The notes: generated by a model from the sequence alone, not told the origin. Positions 11,743 to 22,365 are shown, numbered from the stretch's first letter. The stretch is DNA of 64,000 bases from Dendrophyllia cribrosa (GCA_024195265.1 JAJLRJ010000001.1:8726357-8790356), one strand, 5' to 3'. Made by a program: numbers and translations.

Positions 11743-12277
11743 TCAGTGCCCTATAAACCGTTGCAGAATTGTGTATAGTGATATTAAAATCGCTCGCCGA
11801 ATTTCTCGCAGTCGATAACAATAAATAAATGGATTCAGTGAAGAATTTACATTAATAATTGTTAGTGCGAAGTTACCGCGATCAAACTGCATTTCGTGTA
11901 GCCATAAAATTTCCAAAAACCCAGACTGACCAAATAAGGCAGATAACACAAGAGAAGAACGCAATAAACTACGAACATGTTAGAAGCGTTCTTTCTCCGC
12001 TGTGCCATCTTTTCATCATTGCTACCAGTTATCTCGGTTCTTAGCATTTGTCTTCTGTGATAACGAATTATTTGATAAATCTTGAGATAAGCCACGGAAG
12101 AAATCAGAAGGCAAAGAAATATTCCAATGGCGAAAAAATACGATCTGAACCTTGGCGCGAACCACACCCAAATGAATGATGACATTCCACAAACAATCCA
12201 CAAAGATATCAGGAAAGATCCGCACTCTCTTTACTGTAACAACATCATCGTATCTCAAGTGAAGGCAAAGAGCGATA

Positions 12278-12622
12278 CAGCTATTTAAATTAACCTTGTC
12301 GGATGAAAAAAGCTCAAAGCCAAGACCGCAAGGTAGTATGGGATTTATATGCATAAATTCACCACAATTGCTATTAACAACTATCCACACTACCTTGCGG
12401 TCTTGGATTGTAGGCTTTGAGCTTTCATCCGACAACGTTAATAGCCTGTGAACAGGCTTCTTTTTGGGGAATTGGGTTAGGTTAAAATCGGCGAGCGAAG
12501 CGAGGACTGGGAAAGAGGGAATGGGCGGCGCGCTCGGCTCGCTTCACTCGCCGATTTTAACCTAACCCAATTCCCCAAATAAGAAGCCTGTTCACAGGCT
12601 ACAACGTTAATTGCAATAGCTG
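12278..12622. mobile_element. Tc1/mariner-type MITE inserted in the GPCR, carrying a second MITE
   Basis: Ends CAGCTATT...AATAGCTG are flanked by TA on both sides (12276-12277 and 12623-12624). The terminal repeat continues inward to GTCGGATGAAA.AGCTCAAAGCC. Removing the insert with one TA joins the flanks into an in-frame SVERYIALCLHLRY, matching the intact paralogue. A TA duplication and CAG-type ends point to the Tc1/mariner group. Confidence 0.85.
12443..12600. mobile_element. Nested MITE (AGCCTGTGAACAGGCT ends)
   Basis: Two arms of about 60 bp, starting AGCCTGTGAACAGGCTTC and running through TTAGGTTAAAATCGGCGAG, are inverted around a GC-rich centre. An identical ACAACGTTAAT lies directly on each side (12432-12442 and 12601-12611), so it jumped into the end of the host MITE at 12278-12622. 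The duplication is 9-11 bp, a length seen in Mutator-like elements. Confidence 0.85.
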
Positions 12623-13269
12623 TATACCGCTCGACGCTTATAGTTACAATGGTACCAAACGAAACACAAGTCAAGACAGGCCCAAAAATGCTAGTTGCGA
12701 CGGAAGTCACACATGTTAAGGGAACTGCACCATTTTTAGCGAAGGAAAATAGAAATGCGATGTAGAATGGTTGAAAAACTAAACCTATGCCCAAATCGGA
12801 CAGCGCTAGCCCGATTAGCAACATGTTCGCTGGAGTACGAAGCGTGTATGATCTCCAAATTGAAATGACGACAAGAGTGTTGGCCAGCGTTGCAATGATG
12901 CAGAAGGGCACGTTTAGAACCGCGTTAATAATAAACGCTGTTTTAAAGGGTTCGTTTCCAACTGTTTTTGAGTATTGATAGCTACTGAATCGCTCACAGA
13001 ATTGCGCATTCTGTGTTGTGTATGTGGAGTTATTCATCGAAAAGCCACCAACATGAATGCTCTCGCTGCCTGGCGTGCTGAAGCCACTTGACAATGCATT
13101 AATAATTTATCAAATTTAAACGAAGCCGAAATCATTAACGTGACAGGTGGTTTGGAAACCCGGTCTTAATTAGCATAGATTTTGGCGATTTTATTCCTTC
13201 GTCTTCTCTATATTTAATGATCAGTTTGAAAAGCTATAAGCAGATAAGAGTATTTCATCTATACACGTC

Positions 13270-13594
13270 GTATGAAGGGGAAGGGGGGGGGGGGGGGGGG
13301 GGGGGGGGGGGAGAGACTCCCACTCGCGGCGGGGGTGCTCGTCATACCTTTTAGAGGTCAAAATCGCTTAGGTGCTAAAATCTAAAATGACCACGATTAG
13401 AATTATCGCGGTACCTTTCATTAGGGTATTTAGTCGAAAAATTATGCAGGACATGTCTAGAATTGGTATACCTTTTAGAGGTAAAAAGATATTGTAGCCA
13501 CGCCTATCAAACGAGATTCTGGTACCTTTTAGGGTGAAATTTCCGAAGAGCACCCCCGTCATTTTAATATGGGAGTTCCCCCCGGGGGAGTGTA
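13270..13594. mobile_element. Poly(G)-ended repeat family F6, copy 1
   Basis: Starts in a ~33-base G run, then GAGAGACTCCCACTC, and ends ATATGGGAGTTCCCCCCGGG, giving imperfect inverted ends. The interior repeats TACCTTTTAG-type motifs. A related copy is at 54093-54446 with the same order of motifs (TACCTTTTAG, CCACGCC/CCACACC, AAACGAG, TTCTGGTACC). Confidence 0.65.
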
Positions 13595-13990
13595 GCAAAG
13601 AAAATAGTAGACGAGTAGACGTCGGCCCGTAGGCTACACACCTCGAAGTTGGTGAAAAATAACTCGGCTGCGTCTCGTTTATTCAACCCACTTCTCGGTG
13701 TTTGGATATCCCGATGAAACACTCTTCCTCGTGTGGAGTGAAGTGAAGCAAAGAAAATGTATTACGAAAAATATTTTCAGCCGGTGATGACAGTGATAGA
13801 TCACATGCGAAAATTATTGGGAAGTGGAGTCACGTGTGAATGTGACGGGAAAGTTAGAAACACCATTAATATGTTTAATCAGGAGCTCATAACCGGTTTC
13901 AATAGACAATATCGTAAAAACGTGCCGTTGCTTAAAACATGAGAAAATCTGCACCATCACTTGAGTTTTTCGAACAAAGTCCCACGAAGT
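13595..13990. other. Intergenic DNA without recognised feature
   Basis: No gene, RNA or clear repeat structure could be supported here; short frames lack homology-like motifs or splice context. Confidence 0.4.
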
Positions 13991-13991
13991 C

Positions 13992-14155
13992 CCGATAACT
14001 TTTCGGGCCTGGAACTGCATTTTAAAATCAGAATCTATAGAATGGTCGTCAACTTAGAATTTTATTGCTTAGCTTGCAAAGCGAACAAAATTGAAATCTT
14101 TCAGATAAATCACTGCGCACATAAAATAGCTCTCTGGACCCGAAAAGTTATCTGG
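13992..14155. mobile_element. MITE (GATAACTTTTCGGG ends)
   Basis: Inverted ends GATAACTTTTCGGGCCTGGA and GATAACTTTTCGGGTCCAGA (the right one read in reverse complement), 164 bp, no coding content. Confidence 0.75.
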
Positions 14156-14179
14156 AGCAGTAATGGATCCACACCCCAT

Positions 14180-14640
14180 TGCAGGGGGGAGGGGGGGGGG
14201 GGGCGAAGTGATTGAGAGGGAAAGGGGAAGGGGTTCGAGTGAATAAGGGGGTTGAGAGGGGGCGGGGGGAGGGGAGGGTGGAGTAAATAAGTGGGGGCCT
14301 GGAATGAAAATGTTAGAGCCTGAAAAACATTTTCGGTCAGCTGGCCTTATTTTTGGTGAGATAGATGGGGGGGGGGGGGGGGGGGACATCCCCTCGTACT
14401 TCTCCCGTGGATCCGCCAATGGGGACTTTCAAGAAACGGGCTGCCCCCCCCCCCCCCCCCCCCCCCTTGTTTTCCCTGACCCTTTTTGCCTTGGGCTTTG
14501 TCGCGTACAACACAACCTTGTTAAAAGAAAAAAACCCTGGGAACGAGGTCGCGGACAACATCAAGGATCAAGGAAACGAAAGTCATTGTTTTTCCGAAAG
14601 AGGGAGGGGGGGGGGGGGGGGGGGGGGGAGGTGGGGAAAG
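14180..14640. repeat. Cluster of poly(G)/poly(C) tracts
   Basis: Four long homopolymers (G near 14187-14203, G near 14367-14385, C near 14443-14466, G near 14606-14628) within 460 bp, with purine-rich DNA between. Glycine/proline-rich frames here are artefacts. A CCTGGGAACGAGGT motif at about 14539 resembles the end of the fold-back element at 8124-10310. Confidence 0.85.
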
Positions 14641-15056
14641 AGAACACGCAAAATATCCGAGCGTATTACACAGTAGATTGCCGTATTACGCCTTAGCATC
14701 CCGGTTTCAAGACACAAGCTATTCTAAATACAAGAATTTTAGTCGAATAATAAATCCCTTATAATAATACGTGGGGACATTTTACTCATTGCTCGCATTT
14801 TTTCTTGCTCGAAAAAATGATACGCAACACGTAAAATATCCGCGCGTATTATGTGTTAAACCATCCAATAATGTGTATGTCTTCAGTCAACAACAACAAA
14901 AACAACGATTTATTTTTCAAATAATAAAACAAAATATAGTAGCAACCCGCAAAAAACTAGAGTTAATCGTGGCGGGTTACTCCGCACTAAACAGTTACAG
15001 ATACAGTCGCAAGATAAAAGAAAAATAACAAAAGATAGTTTTTCTCGTTAAAATAA

Positions 15057-15212
15057 TAGAGCGTTTTCACTCACGTGACCTTCAGTCCCGTGGGACTCAA
15101 ATGACAAAGGCCTTGGCAGCCATGTTGGTGTTCCTAAGAAAAGAAGTTAATTAAAATTCTTTTGTACCGGAACACCAATATAGCAGCTATGACGTCAAGT
15201 GAAAACGCTCTA
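15057..15212. mobile_element. MITE (TAGAGCGTTTTCACTCACGTGAC ends)
   Basis: Terminal inverted repeats start TAGAGCGTTTTCACT and end AGTGAAAACGCTCTA. The ends match those of the much larger element at 61626-63155, so this may be its short deletion derivative. Confidence 0.8.
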
Positions 15213-16159
15213 TTACGATTATTATAAGGCTCTACGGTCTGCTTTCAAAACCGTTTACTACTGTTACTTTAGAAAAAATATTACTTGATTCAAATACAAC
15301 AGGAAGGAACTATTTCTTAATTCCCCGCCTTTGTTCTGTTGACTTTAGCCCTCAAAACATAAAATTTCAAAATCATTAAAACCTGACGTCACGAACAAAT
15401 TTCCTATTTATTAGTATATTGCCTTTGATTTCCAAAATCCCGAATTAAATATTAGGTTGTCGTGAATATTTCCTGTTATGATAACGTAGATAAGTTTTTT
15501 CTTAAACGTTTCAGAAACATCGGGGAAAACGTTGGAAATTGAAGAGGTTCACAGGTTCGTTTGTTGGTTTAGTTTTTTCTGTATTAAATTTTATCATTGA
15601 AACTCGGAGATCAAAGTAGCTAAACGTTTTCTTTGGTAGACCTTCATGATCGATGATGCTGGTGGTATAACTTTGATAAACATCTTAAATATTGGTTTAA
15701 AACTCTTTATATATATATAATACATATATCTCAATGTCTGCATTAAGTAGACAAAGAAATGTCAACCCCTGGCTATCAAACGGTCAAACAATATACATTT
15801 CTTTCGATTTCTTATACTGTTATTATGCAATGTCACTGCAATTTTTTAATGCTTGCAGTTACAAAAAAAAAATGTTTTAATATATTTGTTATTTTTATGA
15901 CGCATATTTGGTTACCGTTTGTTCAAATAAATTTAATAACCCACTTTACTGCGACACGTACGGCAAAACTATGTTGCATAAAAGAATCGGTCGTTTCGGC
16001 TTTGATTTCTCTCCGTTTATATAGTAAATTAACTTTTGGCTTCCGTTCAGGAGCATTTGAGATATTTTCCCTATTGCACTTTTCACTGAGGTCCTTTCAT
16101 TAGTAAAGTTTGGTATAATGTATTAATCAAAGGCACGAAAGAACTACGTGCACCTGTAT
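15213..16159. other. A/T-rich intergenic DNA
   Basis: No supported gene. There are short AT dinucleotide stretches near 15708-15728. A possible exon-like segment at 15514-15555 (AG before, GT after) is too short to support. Confidence 0.35.
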
Positions 16160-16373
16160 AGCCTGGTTTCCATATGATCGCTACGATCGCTGCGATCGCT
16201 GCGATCGCTGAAAAAACGTTCAGCGCTTGTAGCGAAATGGACTAAGCCACTCTCCATACTTTCAACATAATCGCTACGATCGCTGGAGAGTGGCTTAGTC
16301 CATTTCGCTACAAGCGCTGAACGTTTTTTTCAGCGATCGCAGCGATCGTAGCGATCATATGGAAACCAGGCTT
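16160..16373. mobile_element. Near-perfect palindromic MITE rich in GCGATCGC
   Basis: Two arms of about 90-95 bp starting AGCCTGGTTTCCATATGATC, with repeated GCGATCGCTGCGATCGC, mirror each other around a ~30-bp centre. Very few mismatches, so it is either young or conserved by conversion. Confidence 0.88.
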
Positions 16374-17064
16374 ATGAGCTGACGTCCGATCTCATTCGCA
16401 TAAGTGTGTGTAAAATTCCATGCAACATTTGATTTGTGCGCTATATAGGACGTCGTTCATTCCGATTCATACGTTGTTAGAAATCCCCAAGATATCAAGT
16501 GTGGTTAGTTTTCTAACCATGTGAAACTATATGAAAGCCAATACAGTTGGAGCTTTTCGCTTCTTTTTGCTGAATATTTCAGCGACAGAAAGGTTTAGAG
16601 AAAGGAATCTTATCCCCCGATTTTCCCCGAATTTTCGAATCGGAAAATCGATTTTTTCCGATATTCCTCCGAACTTACCAGCTGCTTTCATCTTTCCGAA
16701 AACCCTACGACATTTCTCATCCCTTACGAAAGTTTGGACACTGTCCCCGGCCGGCTGAAATATCGTGTTTTCATGATTATGGCCAGGAGCTTGCTTTAAG
16801 CTTACTTTATTATCTTGAAATTGGAAGAAACCATCGCCAAAAGTGATAGAATCAAAGACTGATATGAAATAAACAGACAAAATAACGGCAAAAAAAGTCA
16901 AAATTTCACAAGAATGACAAGTTTGATTTCTTCACCGCCTGTCAAAAAATCAAACTTTCATGAACTGCAATCCACTTCAATCCTTGCAATTCTGCACTTT
17001 ATCTCCAAACTGCTGCTTTTGTTTTGCTCCATAGAATCTTTTTATTCAACTATAAAGTTGTATA
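16374..17064. other. Intergenic DNA without recognised feature
   Basis: Frames of 75-124 codons overlap on both strands near 16527-16901 but show no known motif and no splice support. They are left unannotated. Confidence 0.35.
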
Positions 17065-17076
17065 CAGCTATTTCAA

Positions 17077-17240
17077 TAGACCAATTTCGATATATTAAAA
17101 TTCATACTTGGCTCCGTGGCTTGGGGGAATAAAACAAAAGAAATCACATTGAGGTTCAGCGTTGAATTATTCATTTCTTTTGTTTTATTCCCCCAAGCCT
17201 CGGAGCCAAGTATGAATTTTAATATATCGAAATTGGTCTA
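17077..17240. mobile_element. MITE with ~68-bp inverted repeats (TAGACCAATTTCG ends)
   Basis: Arms TAGACCAATTTCGATATATT... through CTTGGGGGAATAAAACAAAA are repeated inverted at the right end with a ~25-bp centre. TA at each end suggests a TA target site. Confidence 0.85.
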
Positions 17241-17270
17241 TTAACGTTGTCGAGTGAAAGCTCAGAGTTC

Positions 17271-17433
17271 AAAGCTCAAAGCTCAAAGCTCAAAGCTCAA
17301 AGCTCAAAGCTCAAAGCTCAAAGCTCAAAGCTCAAAGCTCAAAGCTCAAAGCTCAAAGCTCAAAGCTCAAAGCTCAAAGCTCAAAGCTCAAAGCTCAAAG
17401 CTCAAAGCTCAAAGCTCAAAGCTCAAAGCTCAA
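17271..17433. repeat. Heptamer satellite (AAAGCTC)n, about 23 copies
   Basis: Essentially perfect tandem AAAGCTC. Any frame across it reads a KLKAQSS-type repeat because seven is not a multiple of three; this is not a protein gene. Confidence 0.97.
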
Positions 17434-18767
17434 ATCAATCTGACATAACCCTGCTCCTAAAAACAGCCGGAAATCGAAGAAACGGAGCTGTTTGTATACT
17501 AAGTGGAACTTTCCTTGAAATTCATCCAAAAAAGAAATTATATATTTTTATTGCGACCAACACTTTTAAAACAATCCACTCCCCCAGTGCGTCACTTAAG
17601 TTTTGTCTGTTGATATATAAAACAGAATCATATCGAAAAGAAAAAATGCATAATTTCGAAAATTTTGTTGTCTGAATTCTGGGTATGTACGTATTTAACC
17701 GGCCGATGGCTTTCACCCTCAAGGTAATGAAATTCCAAGCGACTAACGAGTTTATACTCGCTATATCCTCTCCGAACACAACAAATAGCGCACAGGCTCC
17801 TCTTACTGTACTATCGGATAAAAATTATTTGAATTCTTGGGCAAACATGGTTTGAGAAGTGTTATTTCAATTATTTGTTTTGAAACATTGTTCTCATGAT
17901 CATAAACATAACCAATGATGAAAAGGCTGCTAGCTTCACATTCGCACTTATGTCAAGGATTGCATGCAAGTATCAGTGTTAAACAAATACTTCGAAACCA
18001 TGAATGATCTAGTATTTTTCGGTTTATTTCTATTTTCTGAACTTTGGGTCGAAAATTTGTTCCAAACGTAAATGAAACGAGTAAAGTGTTTTAAATCTAA
18101 AACCAAAGAACTTCATCTTTTTTTTTTTAATTTGTCTTGTTTTCGGGGCAACATTATCTTTGGGTGGGCTGATGCACTTGCTTGTATGTTCTTGTTGGAT
18201 TTTTAAAAGTAGATCTCAGGAGAATCTGTTTGTTTTTTAAATCCATCTATTGTGTCATGACTGTTTTTCTTTCGTTTAAATTTGACTGTTTAACTAGAGG
18301 TGCTGAACAGGTTATTATATAAACTCGCACTCACAAAAATAAAACGTTTAATACATTTCAAACCGAAATGGTCTACTACTAAAATCTGAATTCTTAGACT
18401 AGACTTACCTTAGTATAGCAATGTTAACTTTTAGTAGCTATAGGTCCTATAGCTTCAAACCAGCTCAAACGTTTCTTTAATATGAAACTAACATTCAGCA
18501 CTACGGCTTCCTTTATGACTGCGTTGAAGACACTGATTAACAGGACAGTTATATGGAAATTTGTGGCTAAAGTTCACCTGCTGTACGTCAAGCGTTAATT
18601 TCGTATTTGATTGGAACTTTAACATTAGAAGGTTAGAGAGCTCTGAAAACAAAAACGTATTTTTCTTTACAAGTCGAGATCTCGAGTTATAAGTGGAGAT
18701 CTTAAGTTATACAATTTTATATTATTAAATAAAACCCGGCGAAAAGAGATTATTCCAAGATTGTTAT
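17434..18767. other. A/T-rich intergenic DNA
   Basis: No gene or clear repeat element supported. A T-rich run lies near 18117-18128. Confidence 0.4.
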
Positions 18768-18878
18768 CAGTTGTCAGTTAACCCTGGTACAAATGTCAGT
18801 TGTCGGTAAAATTTCAGGTTATTTGTCAGTTGTCAGTTAAAATTTCAGCCATTTGTCAGTTGTCAGTAAACCCCATTC
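18768..18878. repeat. Short tandem repeat, unit about 33 bp
   Basis: Three to four imperfect copies of a unit containing TTTGTCAGTTGTCAGTTAA followed by AATTTCAG. Confidence 0.75.
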
Positions 18879-18892
18879 AGACCCTCATCTAA

Positions 18893-19068
18893 GCTCAAAG
18901 CTTACAAGTCAAGACCGAACGAGTAAACCGAGCGCCTGTTCTAGGCATGCAGATAGTTGGGAGTGGTGAATCGAAAAGAAACGGCGCGTATGAGCGATGC
19001 GACGAGCGGGAAAAACGTTTATTTCGCGCCGTTCCCAACTATCTTGGCTTGTAGCTTTGAGCTTTCAT
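18893..19068. mobile_element. MITE related to the GPCR-type MITE (CATCCGAC end)
   Basis: Left AGCTCAAAGCTTACAAG and right CTTGTAGCTTTGAGCTTTCA form inverted ends with inner inverted GATAGTTGGGA/TCCCAACTATC. The CATCCGAC terminus and AGCTCAAAGC subterminus are shared with 12278-12622. Confidence 0.65.
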
Positions 19069-19156
19069 CCGACTGTATTTACTGAGTGGCATTTGGCGAT
19101 ATAACGTGGAAATAAGCTAAGCGAAATTTTGCTATTTTGGCGGGACAGTGTCGCTT

Positions 19157-19260
19157 TAAAGTGCACCTAACCCCCAAACAAGAAATATTTAACTGTTCAA
19201 CTTTTCAACGTACATAGATTTGATTAAGCGAAAAAACAATTTTGGGGTTAGGTGCACATT
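19157..19260. mobile_element. Short MITE (AAGTGCACCTAACCCC ends)
   Basis: Inverted ends AAGTGCACCTAACCCC and GGGGTTAGGTGCACATT around an A/T-rich 70-bp centre, lying just downstream of the intact GPCR. Confidence 0.7.
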
Positions 19261-19353
19261 AATTTTTAAGATGACTAAGGCCTCCGAACAGCTTTCCGCC
19301 TGATGTTCCCGGCTCAGTGTTTTTTCTCAACAATTAAAATCTGCTTCGTGCTC

Positions 19354-20307
19354 CTATCTCCACAAAGCTGTATACAATGTATGCAATATTGCTCTGCGAA
19401 TGTCTCTTATACGGTAACAATAAATAATTGGGTTTATGGAGGAGTTTATGTTTAAAATTGTTAATGAAAAATTAATAGCAATCCAGTTCCACTTTGTATA
19501 TCCTGCGATTTTCCCCACGGCCAGACAAATCAAGTACGGCAAATAACAACAAAGAAGGACACAATAGACTAAAAACATGTTATATGCTGATTTTGTACGG
19601 TGCCGCAAGTTATCTTCCTTCCGTGTGACGGCGTTTGTTTCTATACGTTTGAGATGACAACGGACGATGCGATATATTTTTATGTACGCCATTGTGGAAA
19701 TTACCAAACAAAGGAAAATACCTGCTACGTAATAGTACGATTTATATTTCGGAGCAAATAGCACCCAGACGAAAGGGGAGATTCCACCGAGGAGCCACAA
19801 AACGACAAGAAAACGCCGTACACGTTTCATTGTAATTATCTCTTCGTAACGGAGATGTAGATGAAGCGCAAGATAGCGTTCAAGGCTAATCGCTGTAACT
19901 GTGCTGAAGGACACGCAGGAAAGACAAGAAGCAGTTAAGTTCAACGCAACTGCAGATATACAAGAAAATCTATCAGCACCGCGGTTAGCAAAGGTGAGCA
20001 AGTAAGCGATGAAGAAGGGTTGTACAACTAAACCGACACCCACATCCGACAGCGCTAGTCCGATCAACAACATGTTCGCTGGAGTACGAAGTCTGTACGA
20101 TCGCCATATCGAAACGATGACAAGAATGTTAGTCAGTGTTGCAATGATGCAAAAGGGGACGTTTAAAATGGCGTTTATAACGAATGCCGTTTTAAAAGGA
20201 TCGTTCCCTGTTGTTGCCATATAGCTGTAGCCTTTGAAACGGTTACAGAATTCGTATTCAGAATCAGCGCTTGAGAAGTTCTTCATCATGACACATTTAC
20301 ACCACAA
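19354..20307 (-). CDS. Intronless class A (rhodopsin-like) GPCR, 317 residues
   Basis: One uninterrupted frame encodes a seven-transmembrane receptor. TM1 is near residues 43-67 (N60), TM2 near 78-102 (LALSD, D88), and TM3 ends in LERY at 142-145, an ERY form of the DRY motif. TM4 is near 165-184, TM5 near 191-214, and TM6 near 243-264 with CYLPY in place of CWxP. TM7 has NSSINPIIY at 288-296, followed by a short helix-8 tail. The N-terminus has NFSS for glycosylation. The first Met is used here; the MM at 7-8 is an alternative start. It is the intact tandem relative of the broken receptor at 11743-13094 on the same strand. Such single-exon receptors are greatly expanded in cnidarians. The TM2/TM3 pattern is loosely like the adenosine/melanocortin group, but the ligand is unknown. 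Confidence 0.92.
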   Translation of the reverse strand: MWCKCVMMKNFSSADSEYEFCNRFKGYSYMATTGNDPFKTAFVINAILNVPFCIIATLTNILVIVSIWRSYRLRTPANMLLIGLALSDVGVGLVVQPFFIAYLLTFANRGADRFSCISAVALNLTASCLSCVSFSTVTAISLERYLALHLHLRYEEIITMKRVRRFLVVLWLLGGISPFVWVLFAPKYKSYYYVAGIFLCLVISTMAYIKIYRIVRCHLKRIETNAVTRKEDNLRHRTKSAYNMFLVYCVLLCCYLPYLICLAVGKIAGYTKWNWIAINFSLTILNINSSINPIIYCYRIRDIRRAILHTLYTALWR

Positions 20308-22337
20308 ATGCTCCCGTTGAAAGAATACTAAACCACTTTAAATAGGAGGAGCTTTCCGCTGCTTAAATATAATGAAATTGCAAAATTTCGTGACTTTTCT
20401 TAGAAACCAAAATATTTAATTTACTAATTAACGGGTGTTGCCATGTTTTTATTTGTTGATTACGTAAATGATTTCGAAACGAAAAGCTTATCGCTTAAAC
20501 GATGTTCTGATATGAAAAATGATCAATACTGCCTTTCGTCGCACGATCTAAACAGACAAAACTACTGCTAAACAGAAAAGTTTTCCTTTTTTGAGGAAAA
20601 TGTTTGCGCAGTAAATTTTTTCCTGTTTTTATCTTCGCTTGTAAACACGCCCACAAGAAAGGTTTACGATATCGAAGAGTAGATATTTTGCAATCAAAAT
20701 GTCACTTTGTTATTTAAATAGATGGTGAATGAGCAGAATATAAATGAAATGACAAAGCGTTTTTGTTGGGATTATATTTATTTTTCTTTTGCGCGGTCTT
20801 AAATAAACACACTTCGCTAAATATTTCGTTTTCGTACGGAAATTTAAAACAATGATTTCCTTGTTAAATTGACGATATAATGTCATTATCATTTCAAGGA
20901 TATTTTTAGCGGATTAAAACAAAAAATATATTTCTTAACAGCTACACGAAGTGTCTGATCTGACGGCATTTGTCAGTTAATAGTTTCGATGGTCATACGT
21001 TAAGCTTTCTAGCCATTTCCCTGTTTAATATGTATGTGGTGACTTTGCGTTTTATTCCGCGGTTTCGACAAGTCATTTGCGCGAGATGACGTTATTTACC
21101 ATTCAGATTTTTTTTATTTGATCAAAACAAGATTTATAATCACGCGAAATAAAATTACGGTATCATGAAAAGATTAATTATTAAAGATAAATTTCATGGA
21201 TGAAAAATAAACTGCAACGTTTCTTGTTACACAAGTTGTTCTTATTATAATCTACTAATGTATGAAATCGAGTTGTTTTTTGGCATAAACTGCTAAACTG
21301 CGCATGCTTGAAAGTGATGTATAATTATGATAATAATTATGCATCATAATTATTGCATGTTACGAGCGTGAAAACTGCATTAAAAACAGTCAGACATTTC
21401 GGGGATAACCCCCTTCATCGGTGTTTGTGTTCTTGGAGAGTTTTTAGCACTTATGACACAAATTTCACAATTATGCATCATTTTATTTGAGTTCTACGCA
21501 GTGAAAACATTTTTTGTGCTACATGCATGAAAGTGCCTCTTTTGGCAATCCCGTTCTTTCAAGCCACGTTCCTTTTTCAGAGTTTTTGACGCTATTGACT
21601 CAACGGAAACTGAGATGCAAACATTTGTAAAACTGTCTCGATAGCTAATTTGTTCCTTTTATTTGGGGGGGGGGGGGGGGGGGGGGGGGATGGGGGTTCT
21701 CGCCACAGCACGATCAGTTAACGGAGATCGGATTTTTTCTTTGGCCACTTGCCACGCGTAATTTGTGTCGTAAGCCCTTTTCTAGAACGACTAGCAGCAT
21801 AAATGGGATAAGTGAAGTGTCACGTGTGTTTGTGTTTCAGCTAAGACGCGCTGACAAGCGTCAAATTGGGCGAAACAGCTGTCCGCGTCTGCTTTCTACT
21901 TTTGAAAGTTAATCATGTCGGGTTTAGCTAACCGCGGTGTTGTGTTGAAGAGAATTGTCGTGCTTATTTATTTTCATTTATTTGGCAACTTTAAACTAAC
22001 GTAAACACAAGAAATTACTGGAATAACTAATATAAACTACTGTATGATAACAGCCATGCCCAGTTACACAGACCTGGGGACGAGTAAGTTGTCACGTCAT
22101 TTTGTTTACAGTTCAACACAAAAACGAACCGAGAACGAACCAAACACCAACAAACGAAATACCAAGTATACGTCCATTTGGTTTAAAATCATCTGCAAGC
22201 AACCCATGCTGAAATATGACAACTGGGGGAGATGAGCGCACGTTCAAACCCCCAAACAGCGATCTCTTCTTTTTCTCGAGCAGAAAGTAGCAGAAATCGA
22301 GCTTACAAAGAAACCTTAATGGGCCACTAATGCGCCA
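20308..22337. other. Intergenic DNA with retroelement scraps and a poly(G) run
   Basis: No gene supported. At about 21385-21430 the minus strand reads CCGATGAAGGGGGTT then CCCCGAAATGTCTGAC, a motif that recurs at 50664 and 53318 and resembles Penelope-like tails. A ~25-base G run is at 21665-21689. About 21835-21890 holds a GGGCGAAACAGCTGTCC block of repeat type. Confidence 0.45.
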
Positions 22338-22348
22338 TTTTATTTATT
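22338..22348 (-). terminator. Poly(A) signals of the UIMC1 gene
   Basis: On the minus strand two overlapping AATAAA hexamers (AATAAATAAAATG) lie about 20 bases after the stop codon at 22366, implying a very short 3' UTR. Confidence 0.6.
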
Positions 22349-22365
22349 AAGCTCTTACGTAGACA

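Larger units (their letters stand above)
11743..13094 (-). pseudogene. Rhodopsin-like (class A) GPCR, broken by transposon insertion and two frameshifts
   Basis: Minus-strand reading from about 13094 gives an N-terminus with NNST, TM1, TM2 (LIGLALSDLG) and TM3 up to SVERY. The frame then runs into a 345-bp MITE composite (12278-12622) flanked by TA. Past the insert the receptor resumes with ALCLHLRYDD. One extra base near 12219 shifts the frame before TM4, and one missing base near 11875 shifts it before TM7 (NSSLNPFIYCY). The tail ends at the stop at 11743. The intact relative at 19354-20307 matches throughout and shows where each break lies. The family belongs to class A receptors with ERY in place of DRY; ligand unknown. 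One possible start is MNNSTYTTQ, inside the first frame. If the two base changes are assembly errors, only the insertion remains as a break. Confidence 0.85.
17065..17433. mobile_element. Degenerate copy of the GPCR-type Tc1-like MITE, with insert and satellite expansion
   Basis: Begins CAGCTATTTCAATA just after TA, is interrupted by the MITE at 17077-17240, and continues ATTAACGTTGTCGAGTGAAAGCTC, matching the terminal repeat of 12278-12622. It then passes into the heptamer array at 17271. The other terminus is not found. Confidence 0.65.

Noticed and set aside
11862..12203. Separate short GPCR-like gene
   Set aside because: It is the TM4-TM6 part of the broken receptor at 11743-13094, shifted by a frameshift.
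12022..12435. 137-residue minus-strand frame
   Set aside because: A chimera of MITE sequence and receptor DNA in the wrong frame after the 12219 shift.
14069..14676. Overlapping Pro/Gly-rich frames on both strands
   Set aside because: Artefacts of the poly(G)/poly(C) cluster.
15514..15555. Possible 42-bp exon between AG and GT
   Set aside because: Too short, no neighbour exon in phase, and no recognisable protein motif.
17247..17675. 142-residue frame with a long KLKAQSS repeat
   Set aside because: It is the heptamer satellite read in frame; there is no splice or homology support.
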